A DNA stretch of 48,395 nt from JBBTRN01 sp038065175 (GTDB taxonomy: Bacteria > Patescibacteriota > Doudnabacteria > UBA920): assembly GCA_038065175.1 (NCBI GenBank), contig JBBTRN010000022.1, positions 1 through 48,395 on the forward strand. The letters are read 5' to 3'. The notes under the pieces were generated by a model that was not told the origin of the DNA, did no database searches, and was given only the letters and a program-made list of their open reading frames with translations. Position 1 is the stretch's first letter. Every line of letters starts with the position of its first letter. Below, one piece after another: positions 39,158-47,793 of this stretch. The translations under genes were made by a program, and so were the position numbers.

Positions 39158-40783
39158 TTATTCTATTAATTCTCCGCCAAATACCTGCAAAACATCCACC
39201 AGCGCCCCGGCCTGTGCCTTTTCCGGCTCTTGGCGCACGGCTACTTCGCCCCCCACTGCCAAATTTTGCCCGTAAGTTTCCCTTAAAATCTTTACGATGC
39301 TTTCTTGGTTCTTGGCGTGTTCCAAATTTTGCTTGTGGAATTTATATTTGACGCTTACAATTACGCGAGCGCCGTCCACTCTTGCCAAAGGCGCAGTCCT
39401 TAACAGCTGGGCAAGGGGACCGTTTACGTCTTTTAATTTTTCAATCACCCGGGGCCATTCTGCCGCGATTTGCTCGAGCGTGATGTTGGTTAACGCTGAC
39501 TCAATACCAGCTTCCTTGGCTTCTACCCAACTCTTTCCAGCAACTTCCAAAGCACTACCGGAAACCTCAACCTTGAGCCCGGGCCCTATGGTTGATTTTA
39601 CCGGCTTATGATTTGGCGCCGGCTGGTTATTGCTATTACCGAGTTTTCGCATAGAAGCTTCGACTCCGGCGAGTAGCACCGGCAGATCCGGGCTAGGCGA
39701 CGCAGTCTGCTCTTTGAGTGACCTTAAAAATAACCTCATAATATGGATGATTTCATTCTCGGTTACGCGGCCGACCGACTGTTGTGCTTTACTCAAATGA
39801 TTTTCTGAAAAAAATGAATTGTCTTCCGGACTAATTTTTAAGACTAATATTTTACGCAAATATTCCAAAAAATCCCGGTTAAATACGGTAAAATCAACGC
39901 CTTTCTCTAAAAGTTCATTTAAAAATTCCGGGATGCCGCCTAAGGACGAGTCTATAATTAAATCTAAAAATTTCTCTGATATTGCTATGTCAGTTATTCC
40001 GATTAACTGCAAAACTTCGTCTAAGCCAGGATTATTGCCCAAAGTCAAGACTTTATCCAGCAGGGACATTGCGTCCCTTAAGCCGCCCCCCGCGTTCTCG
40101 GCAATAAGTTTAATTGCTTCTTTTGGCAGCTCGGCATTTTCCCGACCGATAACGAGCAGTAATTGCTCCTCAATTTCCTTTACAGACAAACGCTTAAAAT
40201 CAAACCTCTGGGTCCTGGAAATAATGGTTGCCGGCACTTTTCCGATCTCCGTGGTGGCAAGGATAAAAATCGCGTGGCGGGGAGGCTCTTCTAAAGTTTT
40301 CAACAGGGCGTTAAAAGCGCCTTTGGAGAGCATGTGGATTTCGTCTATGATAAAAATTTTATACGCGCCGCCGGAAGGCGCGAACCTTACATGTTCAATA
40401 AGCTCCCTAACATTATCTACGCCTGTGTTCGATGCCGCGTCGATTTCAATAAGATCAATATAATTCCCAATTTGGATGGCCTTACACACCCCGCATTCCC
40501 CGCACGCATCCCCGGCAGAAATTCCCTCTCCCTGGGGGGGAGGGTTAGGGTGGGGGGATTCCTTAATGCTTGATGCTTGATGCTTGATGTTATTCTGACA
40601 ATTCACAGCCTTAGCCAAAATCCTTGCCACGCTCGTCTTGCCAACGCCCCTTGTGCCCACGAACAAATAGGCGTGCGAAGGGTTCCCCGACGCTACCTGG
40701 TTTTGGAGGGTTTGGATGATGGATTGTTGCCCTACGACTTGCTTAAAAGTCTGTGGCCGATATTTCCTATATAAAACTGGCAT
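39158..40783 (-). CDS. dnaX: DNA polymerase III gamma/tau subunit
   Basis: 541 residues from the ATG at 40783 (MPVLYRKYRPQTFKQVVGQ). Clamp-loader ATPase: Walker A GTRGVGKT (43-50), zinc-binding cysteines in CGECGVC, Walker B region IIDEIHMLS, and SRTQRFDFKR sensor 1. Residues about 64-89 are a repeat-coded insert (HQASSIKESPHPNPPPQGEG) inside the zinc region. The tau-like C-terminus is short. Confidence 0.94.
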   Translation of the reverse strand: MPVLYRKYRPQTFKQVVGQQSIIQTLQNQVASGNPSHAYLFVGTRGVGKTSVARILAKAVNCQNNIKHQASSIKESPHPNPPPQGEGISAGDACGECGVCKAIQIGNYIDLIEIDAASNTGVDNVRELIEHVRFAPSGGAYKIFIIDEIHMLSKGAFNALLKTLEEPPRHAIFILATTEIGKVPATIISRTQRFDFKRLSVKEIEEQLLLVIGRENAELPKEAIKLIAENAGGGLRDAMSLLDKVLTLGNNPGLDEVLQLIGITDIAISEKFLDLIIDSSLGGIPEFLNELLEKGVDFTVFNRDFLEYLRKILVLKISPEDNSFFSENHLSKAQQSVGRVTENEIIHIMRLFLRSLKEQTASPSPDLPVLLAGVEASMRKLGNSNNQPAPNHKPVKSTIGPGLKVEVSGSALEVAGKSWVEAKEAGIESALTNITLEQIAAEWPRVIEKLKDVNGPLAQLLRTAPLARVDGARVIVSVKYKFHKQNLEHAKNQESIVKILRETYGQNLAVGGEVAVRQEPEKAQAGALVDVLQVFGGELIE

Positions 40784-40817
40784 AGTAAAAATATTGTACC
40801 ACCTTTGGACAAACAAA

Positions 40818-40849
40818 AAAAGCCCTAAGGAACGGGCGGTTTTTTTAAA
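40818..40849 (-). terminator. Bidirectional terminator between dnaX and the GtrA gene
   Basis: GCCC/GGGC hairpin with an 8-nt loop, flanked by T-runs on both strands (CTTTTTTTG on the minus strand). It ends the GtrA-side transcript. Confidence 0.75.
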
Positions 40850-40886
40850 CTTTTACCTACCTTTACTATTATTTTAAATCTATTAT

Positions 40887-41567
40887 CTACTTCCTAAACA
40901 CAAACACCTTATAACCCGTAAAATTCCATACTAGTGAAAAAACCGTGGCGAAAATTTTTGCCAAATTCTTGTTTAAGTCCAAATTTTCCGTAATCGGCCA
41001 ATATTGGGTAATTAACGAGACTAAACCGCTGTTGATTAATGTGCCAATGGCGCTTACCAAAATAAAAGCTAAAACTGTGTGCGCCACGGTATTTTGGGTA
41101 TTTTCAAACCAGCCAAGGGCAAAACTTTTCCAAACCACAATTTCAACCAAAGTTAACACTACCAGCACAGTTAAATAATAAGAGGGATTCGCCTGGGCCC
41201 TACCCCCCACCACAGCTAAAATAATTCCCAAAACTCCAATAGAACCCACTAAAATTGTCCTCCAAAATAGCCTGAACGCGGACACGCCCCCGCTCAAGCC
41301 AAAAGTCCAATTGCCGTTCCAGGCATAACTGTGCGCCAGGGAAATGCCGAAAGTAAGGGCGTTTACGACCCCTAATTTTAGGCCTGTGCTTATGCCATAA
41401 GATTTAGAAATAAGGTTCAAGAGCAAAAAATCCAAAGCCGTAGTCAGAAAACCAATTCCCGCGAACTTCAAAAACTGCAAAATCACTGGCTTAGATTCCA
41501 GCAAACCAGTGATTTTTTGGGTAAGTGATAAATTATTGATTGTTGGTGGGTTAGATAAATTTTCCAT
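40887..41567 (-). CDS. GtrA-family membrane protein (one and a half domains)
   Basis: 226 residues. The first GtrA unit (LKFAGIGFLTTALDFLLLNLIS, YAWNGNWTF) has four helices; a second unit ends with NLAKIFATVFSLVWNFTGYKVFVF, the typical C-terminal motif. GtrA proteins are thought to move lipid-linked sugars across the membrane. Together with the GT39-like enzyme at the other end of the window it supports surface glycosylation. Confidence 0.82.
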   Translation of the reverse strand: MENLSNPPTINNLSLTQKITGLLESKPVILQFLKFAGIGFLTTALDFLLLNLISKSYGISTGLKLGVVNALTFGISLAHSYAWNGNWTFGLSGGVSAFRLFWRTILVGSIGVLGIILAVVGGRAQANPSYYLTVLVVLTLVEIVVWKSFALGWFENTQNTVAHTVLAFILVSAIGTLINSGLVSLITQYWPITENLDLNKNLAKIFATVFSLVWNFTGYKVFVFRK

Positions 41568-41600
41568 GGTTCATGCTTCAGGGTTCAAAGTTGTTTGGCT

Positions 41601-42218
41601 CTACAACTCCTCGTCGTCATTAGAGAGCAGCCTGGACTTTGTCGGTTTGCTTTCCAACTCTACATCCGCGGCATTTGTGGAAGCGCCTTGTTTGATTACA
41701 TTTTCCACAGCTGCCCATTCTGCCTCGCCCTCCTGGGGAAGCACAATGGTAACTTCGTCTCCCGGTTCAGATTTAAAATAAGTTAAAGAAGCAGTAAGCA
41801 CCCTGTAAGATTTACCCTCGGCCACAACTTTAAAATCCCCTCTTTCGTCCGCAGACAGTACCCCAAGAATTTTTTTCCTTTCCACAGGTCCAATTTGCTT
41901 ATAAATAAAAGATCCGTCGTCGGAAATAGTCAACTTCAAAACATCGCCGACAACTAATTTGGATTTAGAAGCGTAATTGGCAGGCACAGGGTACTGCTTG
42001 CCGTCCGGGCCTACCATGTTCTGTCCGTCAAATACGCCTTCAATTATTTTTCCGCCTTCGGAAACGGAAAGACCCTGGGCTTTGTCCGCGAAATTAATAG
42101 ACGCGCGGAGAGGCGCCCCGCCAATAATTTCCCTTAAGAGCTGCTTGGCTGACTGGATATTCTTTTCAGCCGAATCTATCATTTGCGCAATAAGCGCCAA
42201 ATTGGAAAGTTTGTCCAT
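41601..42218 (-). CDS. CPR-conserved protein of unknown function
   Basis: 205 residues. An N-terminal helix (LIAQMIDSAEKNIQSAKQLLREI) precedes an all-beta core: IIEGVFDGQNMVGPDGKQYPVPANYASKSKLVVGD, FIYKQIGPVERK, and a second beta unit with GDEVTIVLPQEGEAEWAAVENVI. The two beta units look like OB or barrel-sandwich modules. I recall such proteins from CPR genomes near secretion genes but know no function. It is 33 bp upstream of the GtrA gene. Confidence 0.7.
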   Translation of the reverse strand: MDKLSNLALIAQMIDSAEKNIQSAKQLLREIIGGAPLRASINFADKAQGLSVSEGGKIIEGVFDGQNMVGPDGKQYPVPANYASKSKLVVGDVLKLTISDDGSFIYKQIGPVERKKILGVLSADERGDFKVVAEGKSYRVLTASLTYFKSEPGDEVTIVLPQEGEAEWAAVENVIKQGASTNAADVELESKPTKSRLLSNDDEEL

Positions 42219-42342
42219 ATTTTTCTTTATTTTTCGATGATTTTAGCGAGCTTTACCTTTTTTGTTTCAAAAAATCCTATCTAAAGCAAACTTATTATAA
42301 ACTATAATAGGAAATTGCGCAAATCGCCAATCCACAAGCAGA

Positions 42343-42609
42343 TTAATGCGCGACCGCGGGGGCATGCCCCCCGCCGCCACCACCGCCACCGCCGCCCTTA
42401 CCTGAAAAAGGTGCGCCAAAAAAATCTAAAGTTTTAGTGGCTTCATTTATTAGGTCGGATACTCCTTCTCTGTTAAAGACTCCAAAAAGCATGGATCCAA
42501 ATAAAAACAAAGGGGAAGTTTCTGCAAGCTTTCGCTGCCAATTCCCTTTGCCTCCTCCTGCCTTGGTTTCTTGTTTTGGGGCTCCCCCCAGTTCCGCAGC
42601 GCTCGCCAT
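42343..42609 (-). CDS. Small Gly-rich protein of the secretion block
   Basis: 88 residues. A charged N-terminus, one amphipathic segment (SPLFLFGSMLFGVFNREG) and a run of ten glycines ending HAPAVAH. Three bases separate it from the next upstream gene. Probably a structural or flexible partner; unknown. Confidence 0.55.
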   Translation of the reverse strand: MASAAELGGAPKQETKAGGGKGNWQRKLAETSPLFLFGSMLFGVFNREGVSDLINEATKTLDFFGAPFSGKGGGGGGGGGGHAPAVAH

Positions 42610-42612
42610 AGT

Positions 42613-42843
42613 TTAATTAAATTTATGGTTAATATCCATTAATTGGTTCCGTAAAGTTTTCAGCTCCCAATAATACCCCACATACTTGTCTATAAATTTT
42701 ACCAAATCCTCCCTGCTTTTAACCTGTTCGCAAACCGGCTCAAAAGCCTTCATAATTATTACCATGTCTTTCAGTGAAATTTTCTGATCCTGCAAAAGCT
42801 TGCCGATAAATTTTGAAAAAATATTAATGTAATTTTCTTCCAT
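42613..42843 (-). CDS. Small helical protein of the secretion block
   Basis: 76 residues, all helical (MEENYINIFSKFIGKLLQD, DKYVGYYWELKTLRNQLMD). No family recognised. It starts 19 bp from a MITE-like element that separates it from the VirD4-like gene upstream. Confidence 0.55.
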   Translation of the reverse strand: MEENYINIFSKFIGKLLQDQKISLKDMVIIMKAFEPVCEQVKSREDLVKFIDKYVGYYWELKTLRNQLMDINHKFN

Positions 42844-42861
42844 TTTACGCTTTGACTTTTA

Positions 42862-43035
42862 TAGGACTTACGCGCTTGGCCAAGAATGAGGCATTTTGTG
42901 AGGATTTTGAGAGGCGTACTTTGCGTACGCCGAACAAAACCGCGGCAAAATAACGAAATTATTGGCCAAGCCCTTGCGGTTCCAACCCTTAAGTTCCGGC
43001 TTTGCCGGACTTTGAGTTGGAACGCGTAAGTCCTA
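42862..43035 (+). mobile_element. MITE-like element copy 3 (174 bp, target duplication TTTTA)
   Basis: Ends TAGGACTTACGCG and its complement, duplication TTTTA at 42857-42861 and 43036-43040. Internal stem GGCGTAC/GTACGCC and a second hairpin GTTCCAAC/GTTGGAAC with inner CCGG/CCGG. The core GAGGATTTTGAGAG and GAACAAAACCGC matches copies 1 and 2. It is intergenic, between the VirD4-like gene and a small ORF. Confidence 0.88.
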
Positions 43036-43053
43036 TTTTAGCTTTACAGCTTT

Positions 43054-45609
43054 TTACAAGCCGCGTTCAATGCTGGGCAATGCTTCGGACATATTCTCCG
43101 CGACCTGGCTCGCTTCCAAAAGCTCCTTTTCCACTTCTGCGCGGGGGCGCCCATATTTTAACCTGGACAGTTGCCTAATGGCTTCAGCAATTTCCTCGCT
43201 ACCTTCTCTCCTGGGCGGCATGGTGGCCATATTAAACGGCTTACTGGCCGTGCCGTTGACCATAAGCTTTACATAAGCATTATATCTGTCTATATTAACC
43301 AAATCAAATTGGTTAAAAGTCGGCGCGAATTCCTTGCCTAAAACTTCGCTGTCTTCCGCGCCGGTCCTGAATACGACCATACTGCCCACATTGCCGAACA
43401 CGGCATCCCGTAAATCTTTGGTGCTCGCGCCTTGCGCCCCGGCCTGGGTTTCCAGTTGGCCTAAATACTGATGCGCAATAATCAGATTTAATTTATATTT
43501 CCTGGCTTCTGAAAGAATCGACGAGAAAGCGTCAGTAATGAAATTTTGGAACTCATCGACATACAAATAAAAGTCTTTGCGTTTTTCTTCAGGCATATCC
43601 GCTCTGGATAAAGCGGCGATTTGGATTTTAGAAACTAAAATTAATCCCAATAATTTCGCGTTAATTTCACCCGTGCGGCCCTTAGACAAATTTACCAAAA
43701 GCACCTTCCCCTCGTCCATTACGCGCCTAAAATTAAAACCGCTCTTCGGCTGGCCAATAATGTTGCGCATCATGGTATTTTCCACAAACCTGCCGACTTT
43801 GGAAATTAAATAGCCGAGCATTTCGCTCTTGTGGAAGTCCGAAGTTTTAGCCATTTCTTTTTCCCAAAACAGCCTCACCACAGGGTCTTTAACTTTGGAA
43901 AGTTTATAGCGCTGAAATTCAGTGTCAGTAAAAATCCTTGGGATGTCTGCCACCGTTCCGGGATGCTCTTCGTCTGCCATAAGCGTGAGCATGGCGTTCC
44001 TCATATTGTGCTCGAACATAGGCCCAAGCATTGCCGGGTCAGTCACCAGTTTATAAAAAATAGAAATCATTTCCTGCACTGCGAAATCTTTTTGCTCCTC
44101 GCTGTCGACTTCGAGCATATTTAAACCAATGGGCCTGTCCATGTCAAACGGCTCTAAGACTATTATGTCTTCCGCCCTTTCTTTTGGGCAATTAAGTAAA
44201 ATATCCTGGATTAAATCCCCGTGCGGGTCAACAACGCACAAGCCTTCACCGTTTTTAATATCCTGGATAGCCATGTTGGCAAGCAGGACTGATTTGCCGC
44301 TGCCTGTCCTGCCTAAAATATAAGTGTGTCTGCGCCTGTCTTCGCGGCCCTGGTAAATCGGCGTTTCCATATTTCTATAAATATTTTTGCCGATTAATAA
44401 TCCTTCCTGATAAACATTTATGGGAGGCGGCGCTTTTTTGGAAATCAGCCATTTGATATTTGGCGTTTCTATATACGGAGTGGGTAGATGCCACAAAGAA
44501 CACATTTCTTCCGTGTTAATGATATTGGTATTTCCGTAATCCCTAAAAACGCGAAATATATAATCTTTCAATATATCGTCTTTGCTCCTTCTTTTAACCC
44601 TAAAACCGTTAAATGGAGGCATGTTAAATTGCAAAAAACTGGACATAAGGTTGTGCATATGGGTCTTGGCATTTCCCGGAATTGCCGATGATGTAATCAA
44701 TCTAATATTTGCCTTATAGCCCGGACGGCTGGCTTTTTCTTCTAATTTTTTCACAATCTCCTGCTGCATTGGAGTCAATTGGATAGGCGCGGCATAACCG
44801 GTTAAATCCTTATGGATATGGGATCCCGAAGACTGGCCTTTGCTCACAGTGCCCGTTATGGCTCCGGCAAAAAATCTTCTAAACCCCACAAAAAACCTAT
44901 AAATATGCCCCCGTTCTATTAGTTCCGGATTTTTTCCCTGTTGGACTTCCAGTGCCATATGTCTCGGCGTAGCCTGCCAACCGGTGCCAGCAGGGCTAAT
45001 AACATACTGAATAGCCGCGCCTTCATTCTCCTGCAATTTCGACATAGCGTTAGTAAGGGCATTTAGAGGGTCAGTCTCCGTGATTTTATAAGTCCTAAAA
45101 GGGTAAACATATTTTTTATTCAGGCACAGTTCGCGAACTTCCACCTCCGCGCCTTTTTGAAATGGATTATAGCCGCGAACCTGTTCCAAAAACGCGTGCG
45201 GGTACTGGGCCTGCAGCTGCTTTTCCACCAATTGTTGCAAATGTTTCGGGCAATTAATAAAAAATGAAATCTTTTTTTCAGTGCAGGCGATTTCAAAACT
45301 GTAATAATCCTTGCCCTTAAGCCAACCCCTTGAATTCCCCGATTCCGACAAAGTGGTAAACAACTGCTCCCCTACCGAGATCATATGTTTTTTTTCTTCC
45401 TCTGCTTTTACGCGCTGCTGCTCCTTTTCCTCACTGCTCTCTTTGGGCATTTGGATTTCCAAAAACACCCAGTCCATTGTACGGGGTATAATGTGACCCT
45501 TGTGGTAAATATGCCGCTTGAAATAATAAAAAAACACGGCCAGGAAGACTATTACAAGGCCAATTAGCAACGATATAGCGATTTGCACCGCGCTCAAATC
45601 AACCGGCAT
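43054..45609 (-). CDS. VirD4/TraD-like type IV secretion ATPase
   Basis: 851 residues. One N-terminal membrane helix (IAISLLIGLVIVFLAVFFYYF) and a long mixed domain to about 420; Walker A GRTGSGKSVLLANM near 436, Walker B region CVVDPHGDL near 455, and the TraD/TraG motif FYLYVDEFQNFITDAFSSIL near 680 with IIAHQYLGQLE. Such ATPases feed DNA or protein to type IV secretion systems or pili; CPR cells carry related proteins linked to DNA uptake. No relaxase or VirB-set is seen here, so conjugation is not implied. Confidence 0.87.
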   Translation of the reverse strand: MPVDLSAVQIAISLLIGLVIVFLAVFFYYFKRHIYHKGHIIPRTMDWVFLEIQMPKESSEEKEQQRVKAEEEKKHMISVGEQLFTTLSESGNSRGWLKGKDYYSFEIACTEKKISFFINCPKHLQQLVEKQLQAQYPHAFLEQVRGYNPFQKGAEVEVRELCLNKKYVYPFRTYKITETDPLNALTNAMSKLQENEGAAIQYVISPAGTGWQATPRHMALEVQQGKNPELIERGHIYRFFVGFRRFFAGAITGTVSKGQSSGSHIHKDLTGYAAPIQLTPMQQEIVKKLEEKASRPGYKANIRLITSSAIPGNAKTHMHNLMSSFLQFNMPPFNGFRVKRRSKDDILKDYIFRVFRDYGNTNIINTEEMCSLWHLPTPYIETPNIKWLISKKAPPPINVYQEGLLIGKNIYRNMETPIYQGREDRRRHTYILGRTGSGKSVLLANMAIQDIKNGEGLCVVDPHGDLIQDILLNCPKERAEDIIVLEPFDMDRPIGLNMLEVDSEEQKDFAVQEMISIFYKLVTDPAMLGPMFEHNMRNAMLTLMADEEHPGTVADIPRIFTDTEFQRYKLSKVKDPVVRLFWEKEMAKTSDFHKSEMLGYLISKVGRFVENTMMRNIIGQPKSGFNFRRVMDEGKVLLVNLSKGRTGEINAKLLGLILVSKIQIAALSRADMPEEKRKDFYLYVDEFQNFITDAFSSILSEARKYKLNLIIAHQYLGQLETQAGAQGASTKDLRDAVFGNVGSMVVFRTGAEDSEVLGKEFAPTFNQFDLVNIDRYNAYVKLMVNGTASKPFNMATMPPRREGSEEIAEAIRQLSRLKYGRPRAEVEKELLEASQVAENMSEALPSIERGL

Positions 45610-45633
45610 TTGTTTTTATTTTAGCCGCGTTAG

Positions 45634-46023
45634 TTAATTCAGGTTGGGGTTTTCTTGGTTTTTTTCAGAGGCATTTAGGATTCTCTCTAAAGCACTAGCT
45701 GGGTCGTTAATATCACCCCCCTGCAACATATCTAAAAAATGCTGAAGTTCTGCGCGCGGTTCAGCCACGCCGCCAGTTTCATGACTGATTGCCTCTTTAG
45801 CTTCTTTCAAAATCGCCGGGTCCACCAAGGAAACCTTGCCTGCCTCAATGGCTTCAATTTGCTTTTTGAGTATAGCCTCAAGATCCTTGGAAGATTGGAC
45901 TGAGCCCCGCCCCTCCCCCCTTTCTTCAGTTCGAGGTCTAAGATCAAAGCCCAGCTCACCAGGGTTAGGTTCTTCTTTTGCCACTGATTTTTTTATAATT
46001 TCTGATATATTTGGTTGATCCAT
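45634..46023 (-). CDS. Acidic protein heading the secretion block
   Basis: 129 residues, hydrophilic and helical (NISEIIKKSVAKEEP, KDLEAILKKQIEAIEAGKVSLVDPAILKEAKEAI). A repeat-like insert (RPRTEERGEGRGS) is near residue 35. It is the first gene after two promoters and 24 bp before the VirD4-like ATPase gene. Unknown function, perhaps a chaperone-like partner. Confidence 0.6.
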   Translation of the reverse strand: MDQPNISEIIKKSVAKEEPNPGELGFDLRPRTEERGEGRGSVQSSKDLEAILKKQIEAIEAGKVSLVDPAILKEAKEAISHETGGVAEPRAELQHFLDMLQGGDINDPASALERILNASEKNQENPNLN

Positions 46024-46030
46024 AATATAA

Positions 46031-46088
46031 ATTATACCACAAAATTAATTTAACTCCAAATTTTACACTGTTTTTGTAAAAATGTCAA
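46031..46088 (-). promoter_or_regulatory. Tandem promoters of the secretion block
   Basis: Upstream: TTGACA (46088-46083), 17 bp, TAAAAT (46065-46060). Downstream: TTGGAG, 17 bp, TATAAT (46036-46031), whose transcript would begin at about the ATG at 46023 and be leaderless. Confidence 0.65.
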
Positions 46089-46137
46089 CGCACCGGGATT
46101 TATCTGTGTCATCTGTGATAGTCTGTGTATCTGTGGA

Positions 46138-46581
46138 CTAAACCTTCCCTTCTTTCTCCCATTTTCTCTCAAGCTTCCTAATTTTCGCCTCATCAAACCC
46201 AAAATGGTGCCCAATCTCGTGCCAGACTACCCGGCGGACAAGACTCCTAATCGCCAATTCTTCATCACCGGCCGATAAGCCCTGAGCTTGTGGTTCGGCG
46301 TTGCTCACCACCTGACCACCATGAGTTTGTCGAAATGGTCGGAGGGCAAACTTCTCAATCGTCGCTTTATAAATAGTAATCTTGTCAGGCAGGGTTGGAT
46401 TCATGCCATAACTGGACCCTCGGCGGGCTTGCGAAATGCCGTGGTATAAACCGAACAAAGAATTATTCGGCGACTCGCCCTCTTCTAAAACAATACCGAC
46501 ATTATCCATCTTTTTCCGAATGGACGAGGGCAAAGCTTCAACCGCTTGTGCGATTAAATTTTCAAATTCCTGCTTCTCCAT
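46138..46581 (-). CDS. Zincin-like metallopeptidase (MMP20/DUF1025-type)
   Basis: 147 residues. The zinc motif HEIGHHFGFDE is near residue 127 and the N-terminal FENLIAQAVEALPSSIRKKMDNVGIVLEE is typical of this small 'acidic metalloprotease' family. A repeat-derived stretch (FRQTHGGQVVSNAEPQAQGL) lies in the middle. The palindrome at 46602-46631 stands 20 bp before the start, so the TrpR-like regulator may control it. Confidence 0.85.
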   Translation of the reverse strand: MEKQEFENLIAQAVEALPSSIRKKMDNVGIVLEEGESPNNSLFGLYHGISQARRGSSYGMNPTLPDKITIYKATIEKFALRPFRQTHGGQVVSNAEPQAQGLSAGDEELAIRSLVRRVVWHEIGHHFGFDEAKIRKLERKWEKEGKV

Positions 46582-46601
46582 ATTTGAACAATAAATTTTC
46601 C

Positions 46602-46631
46602 GTACTTAAATACTGTACAGTATTTAAGTAC
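46602..46631. promoter_or_regulatory. 30-bp palindrome upstream of the metalloprotease gene
   Basis: A perfect inverted repeat with core TACTGTACAGTA and arms GTACTTAAA/TTTAAGTAC. It overlaps the stop codon of the TrpR-like gene. The same core recurs at 5114-5139 and, imperfectly, at 47173-47200. Confidence 0.7.
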
Positions 46632-47151
46632 CTTCCTTACTTTGCCTTAATAAAACTTTCAACTCCTGAGCTAATTTGGTTTTTTCTTTCATTTGATTGA
46701 CTACATTCAGTAGTTTCTGCTTTTCTTTTTTATTTGCAGAACTGACAATCTGCTTTAGCAAAATTTGTGGCCAAAAATACATCGGGTAACTATGCTTTAA
46801 GCGATCCCAAGGCAAACTTTCTTTTTCAATCTTTCTGGACTGTCTTGTCCTCTCTATAACCATGCGGAAACCATCGCCATAATTCTGTAGCCAAGTTTGA
46901 ACTCTGGATATGGTCGGATCACTCACCTTTATTTCTTCCCTGATGTCTGCATAAGTGAGGCCGTCATTTAAATAGCGCGCAATCTGAAGTCTTCTAGCAA
47001 GCATAATGGCCTCCTGTTCCGAAAGTAAATCTCGGATTAAATTCGCTGCTTCAATAGAATTTTTAACACTTGAAATCGCTACGGCAAATTCAACGAATAA
47101 AGCTTCGACATCCTCCTTATTTAATTTTTTGTGATTTGTAAATTTGCCCAT
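46624..47151 (-). CDS. TrpR/YerC-family transcription regulator
   Basis: 175 residues from the second ATG (MGKFTNHKKLN); another ATG lies two codons upstream. The TrpR superfamily helix set is clear: LIRDLLSEQEAIMLARRLQIARYLNDGLTYADIREEIKVSDPTISRVQTWL, with the recognition helix SDPTISRV. A charged C-terminal extension (about 70 residues) is longer than in B. subtilis YerC. Its promoter contains a palindrome, consistent with self-control. The ligand is unknown; tryptophan is not implied. Confidence 0.87.
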   Translation of the reverse strand: MGKFTNHKKLNKEDVEALFVEFAVAISSVKNSIEAANLIRDLLSEQEAIMLARRLQIARYLNDGLTYADIREEIKVSDPTISRVQTWLQNYGDGFRMVIERTRQSRKIEKESLPWDRLKHSYPMYFWPQILLKQIVSSANKKEKQKLLNVVNQMKEKTKLAQELKVLLRQSKEGT

Positions 47152-47172
47152 TTGCAAAAAAAAATATGCCTT

Positions 47173-47208
47173 TACTTACATACTATACAGTATTTAAGTA
47201 TGTGTCAA
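47173..47208 (-). promoter_or_regulatory. Promoter and operator of the TrpR-like gene
   Basis: TTGACA (47208-47203), 17 bp, TAGTAT (47185-47180). The imperfect 28-bp palindrome at 47173-47200 (arms TACTTACATACT and AGTATTTAAGTA) covers the -10 and spacer. Confidence 0.7.
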
Positions 47209-47788
47209 TTATATATTTTGTGGAGTTAAAATCCTTATGAAGCTGTGCGTTAAAACCAAAAGCCTTTGCCGAAGCAATTACTGAGGGTGTGTCATCGATT
47301 ACCAAAACTTCAGCTTTTCGCACTTTTGGGATTCTTTTATGCGCCTCTTGCCAAAATTCCACTTGAGGTTTTAAGAATCCCAGCTCAAACGAAGCCAAAG
47401 TGCCGTTTAAAAATTCACTCAAACCCACCATACTCCACAAATACCTCACCCGATACTTTTCATTATTGGTCGAGAGATAACACGCAATACCTTTCTGGCG
47501 GAGAACCTGAATGTATTCCAACATTCTCTTGTCCGCATCCGCCTCGCCACTAAACCAAAAATCTAATAATTCTTCTAAAGATTTATCCCAACCCCAAGCG
47601 CTAATTCTGCCCGCCAATTCCTCCTTTAAATCGGCCTTGCCAGTTTCACACAACAAAAATTCTTTGCCAAAAAAATCATGAATTTTTTTGGCATCTAATT
47701 CAATACCTAAATCCATCAAACGCGCACTAAAATATTTTTCCCTCCTAATGATCGGCCCGTCGCAGTCAAATAAAATAACTTTGATCAT
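47183..47788 (-). CDS. HAD-family hydrolase
   Basis: 201 residues from the ATG at 47788 (MIKVILFDCDG). HAD motif I is FDCDG with nucleophile Asp8, motif II YLSTNN, motif IV VLVIDDTPSVI; an alpha-helical cap lies between. It is probably a phosphatase of a small sugar phosphate. Its end overlaps the palindromic operator of the TrpR-like gene, and its start is next to the inositol-monophosphatase stop. Confidence 0.88.
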   Translation of the reverse strand: MIKVILFDCDGPIIRREKYFSARLMDLGIELDAKKIHDFFGKEFLLCETGKADLKEELAGRISAWGWDKSLEELLDFWFSGEADADKRMLEYIQVLRQKGIACYLSTNNEKYRVRYLWSMVGLSEFLNGTLASFELGFLKPQVEFWQEAHKRIPKVRKAEVLVIDDTPSVIASAKAFGFNAQLHKDFNSTKYIIDTYLNTV

Positions 47789-47793
47789 AAAAT

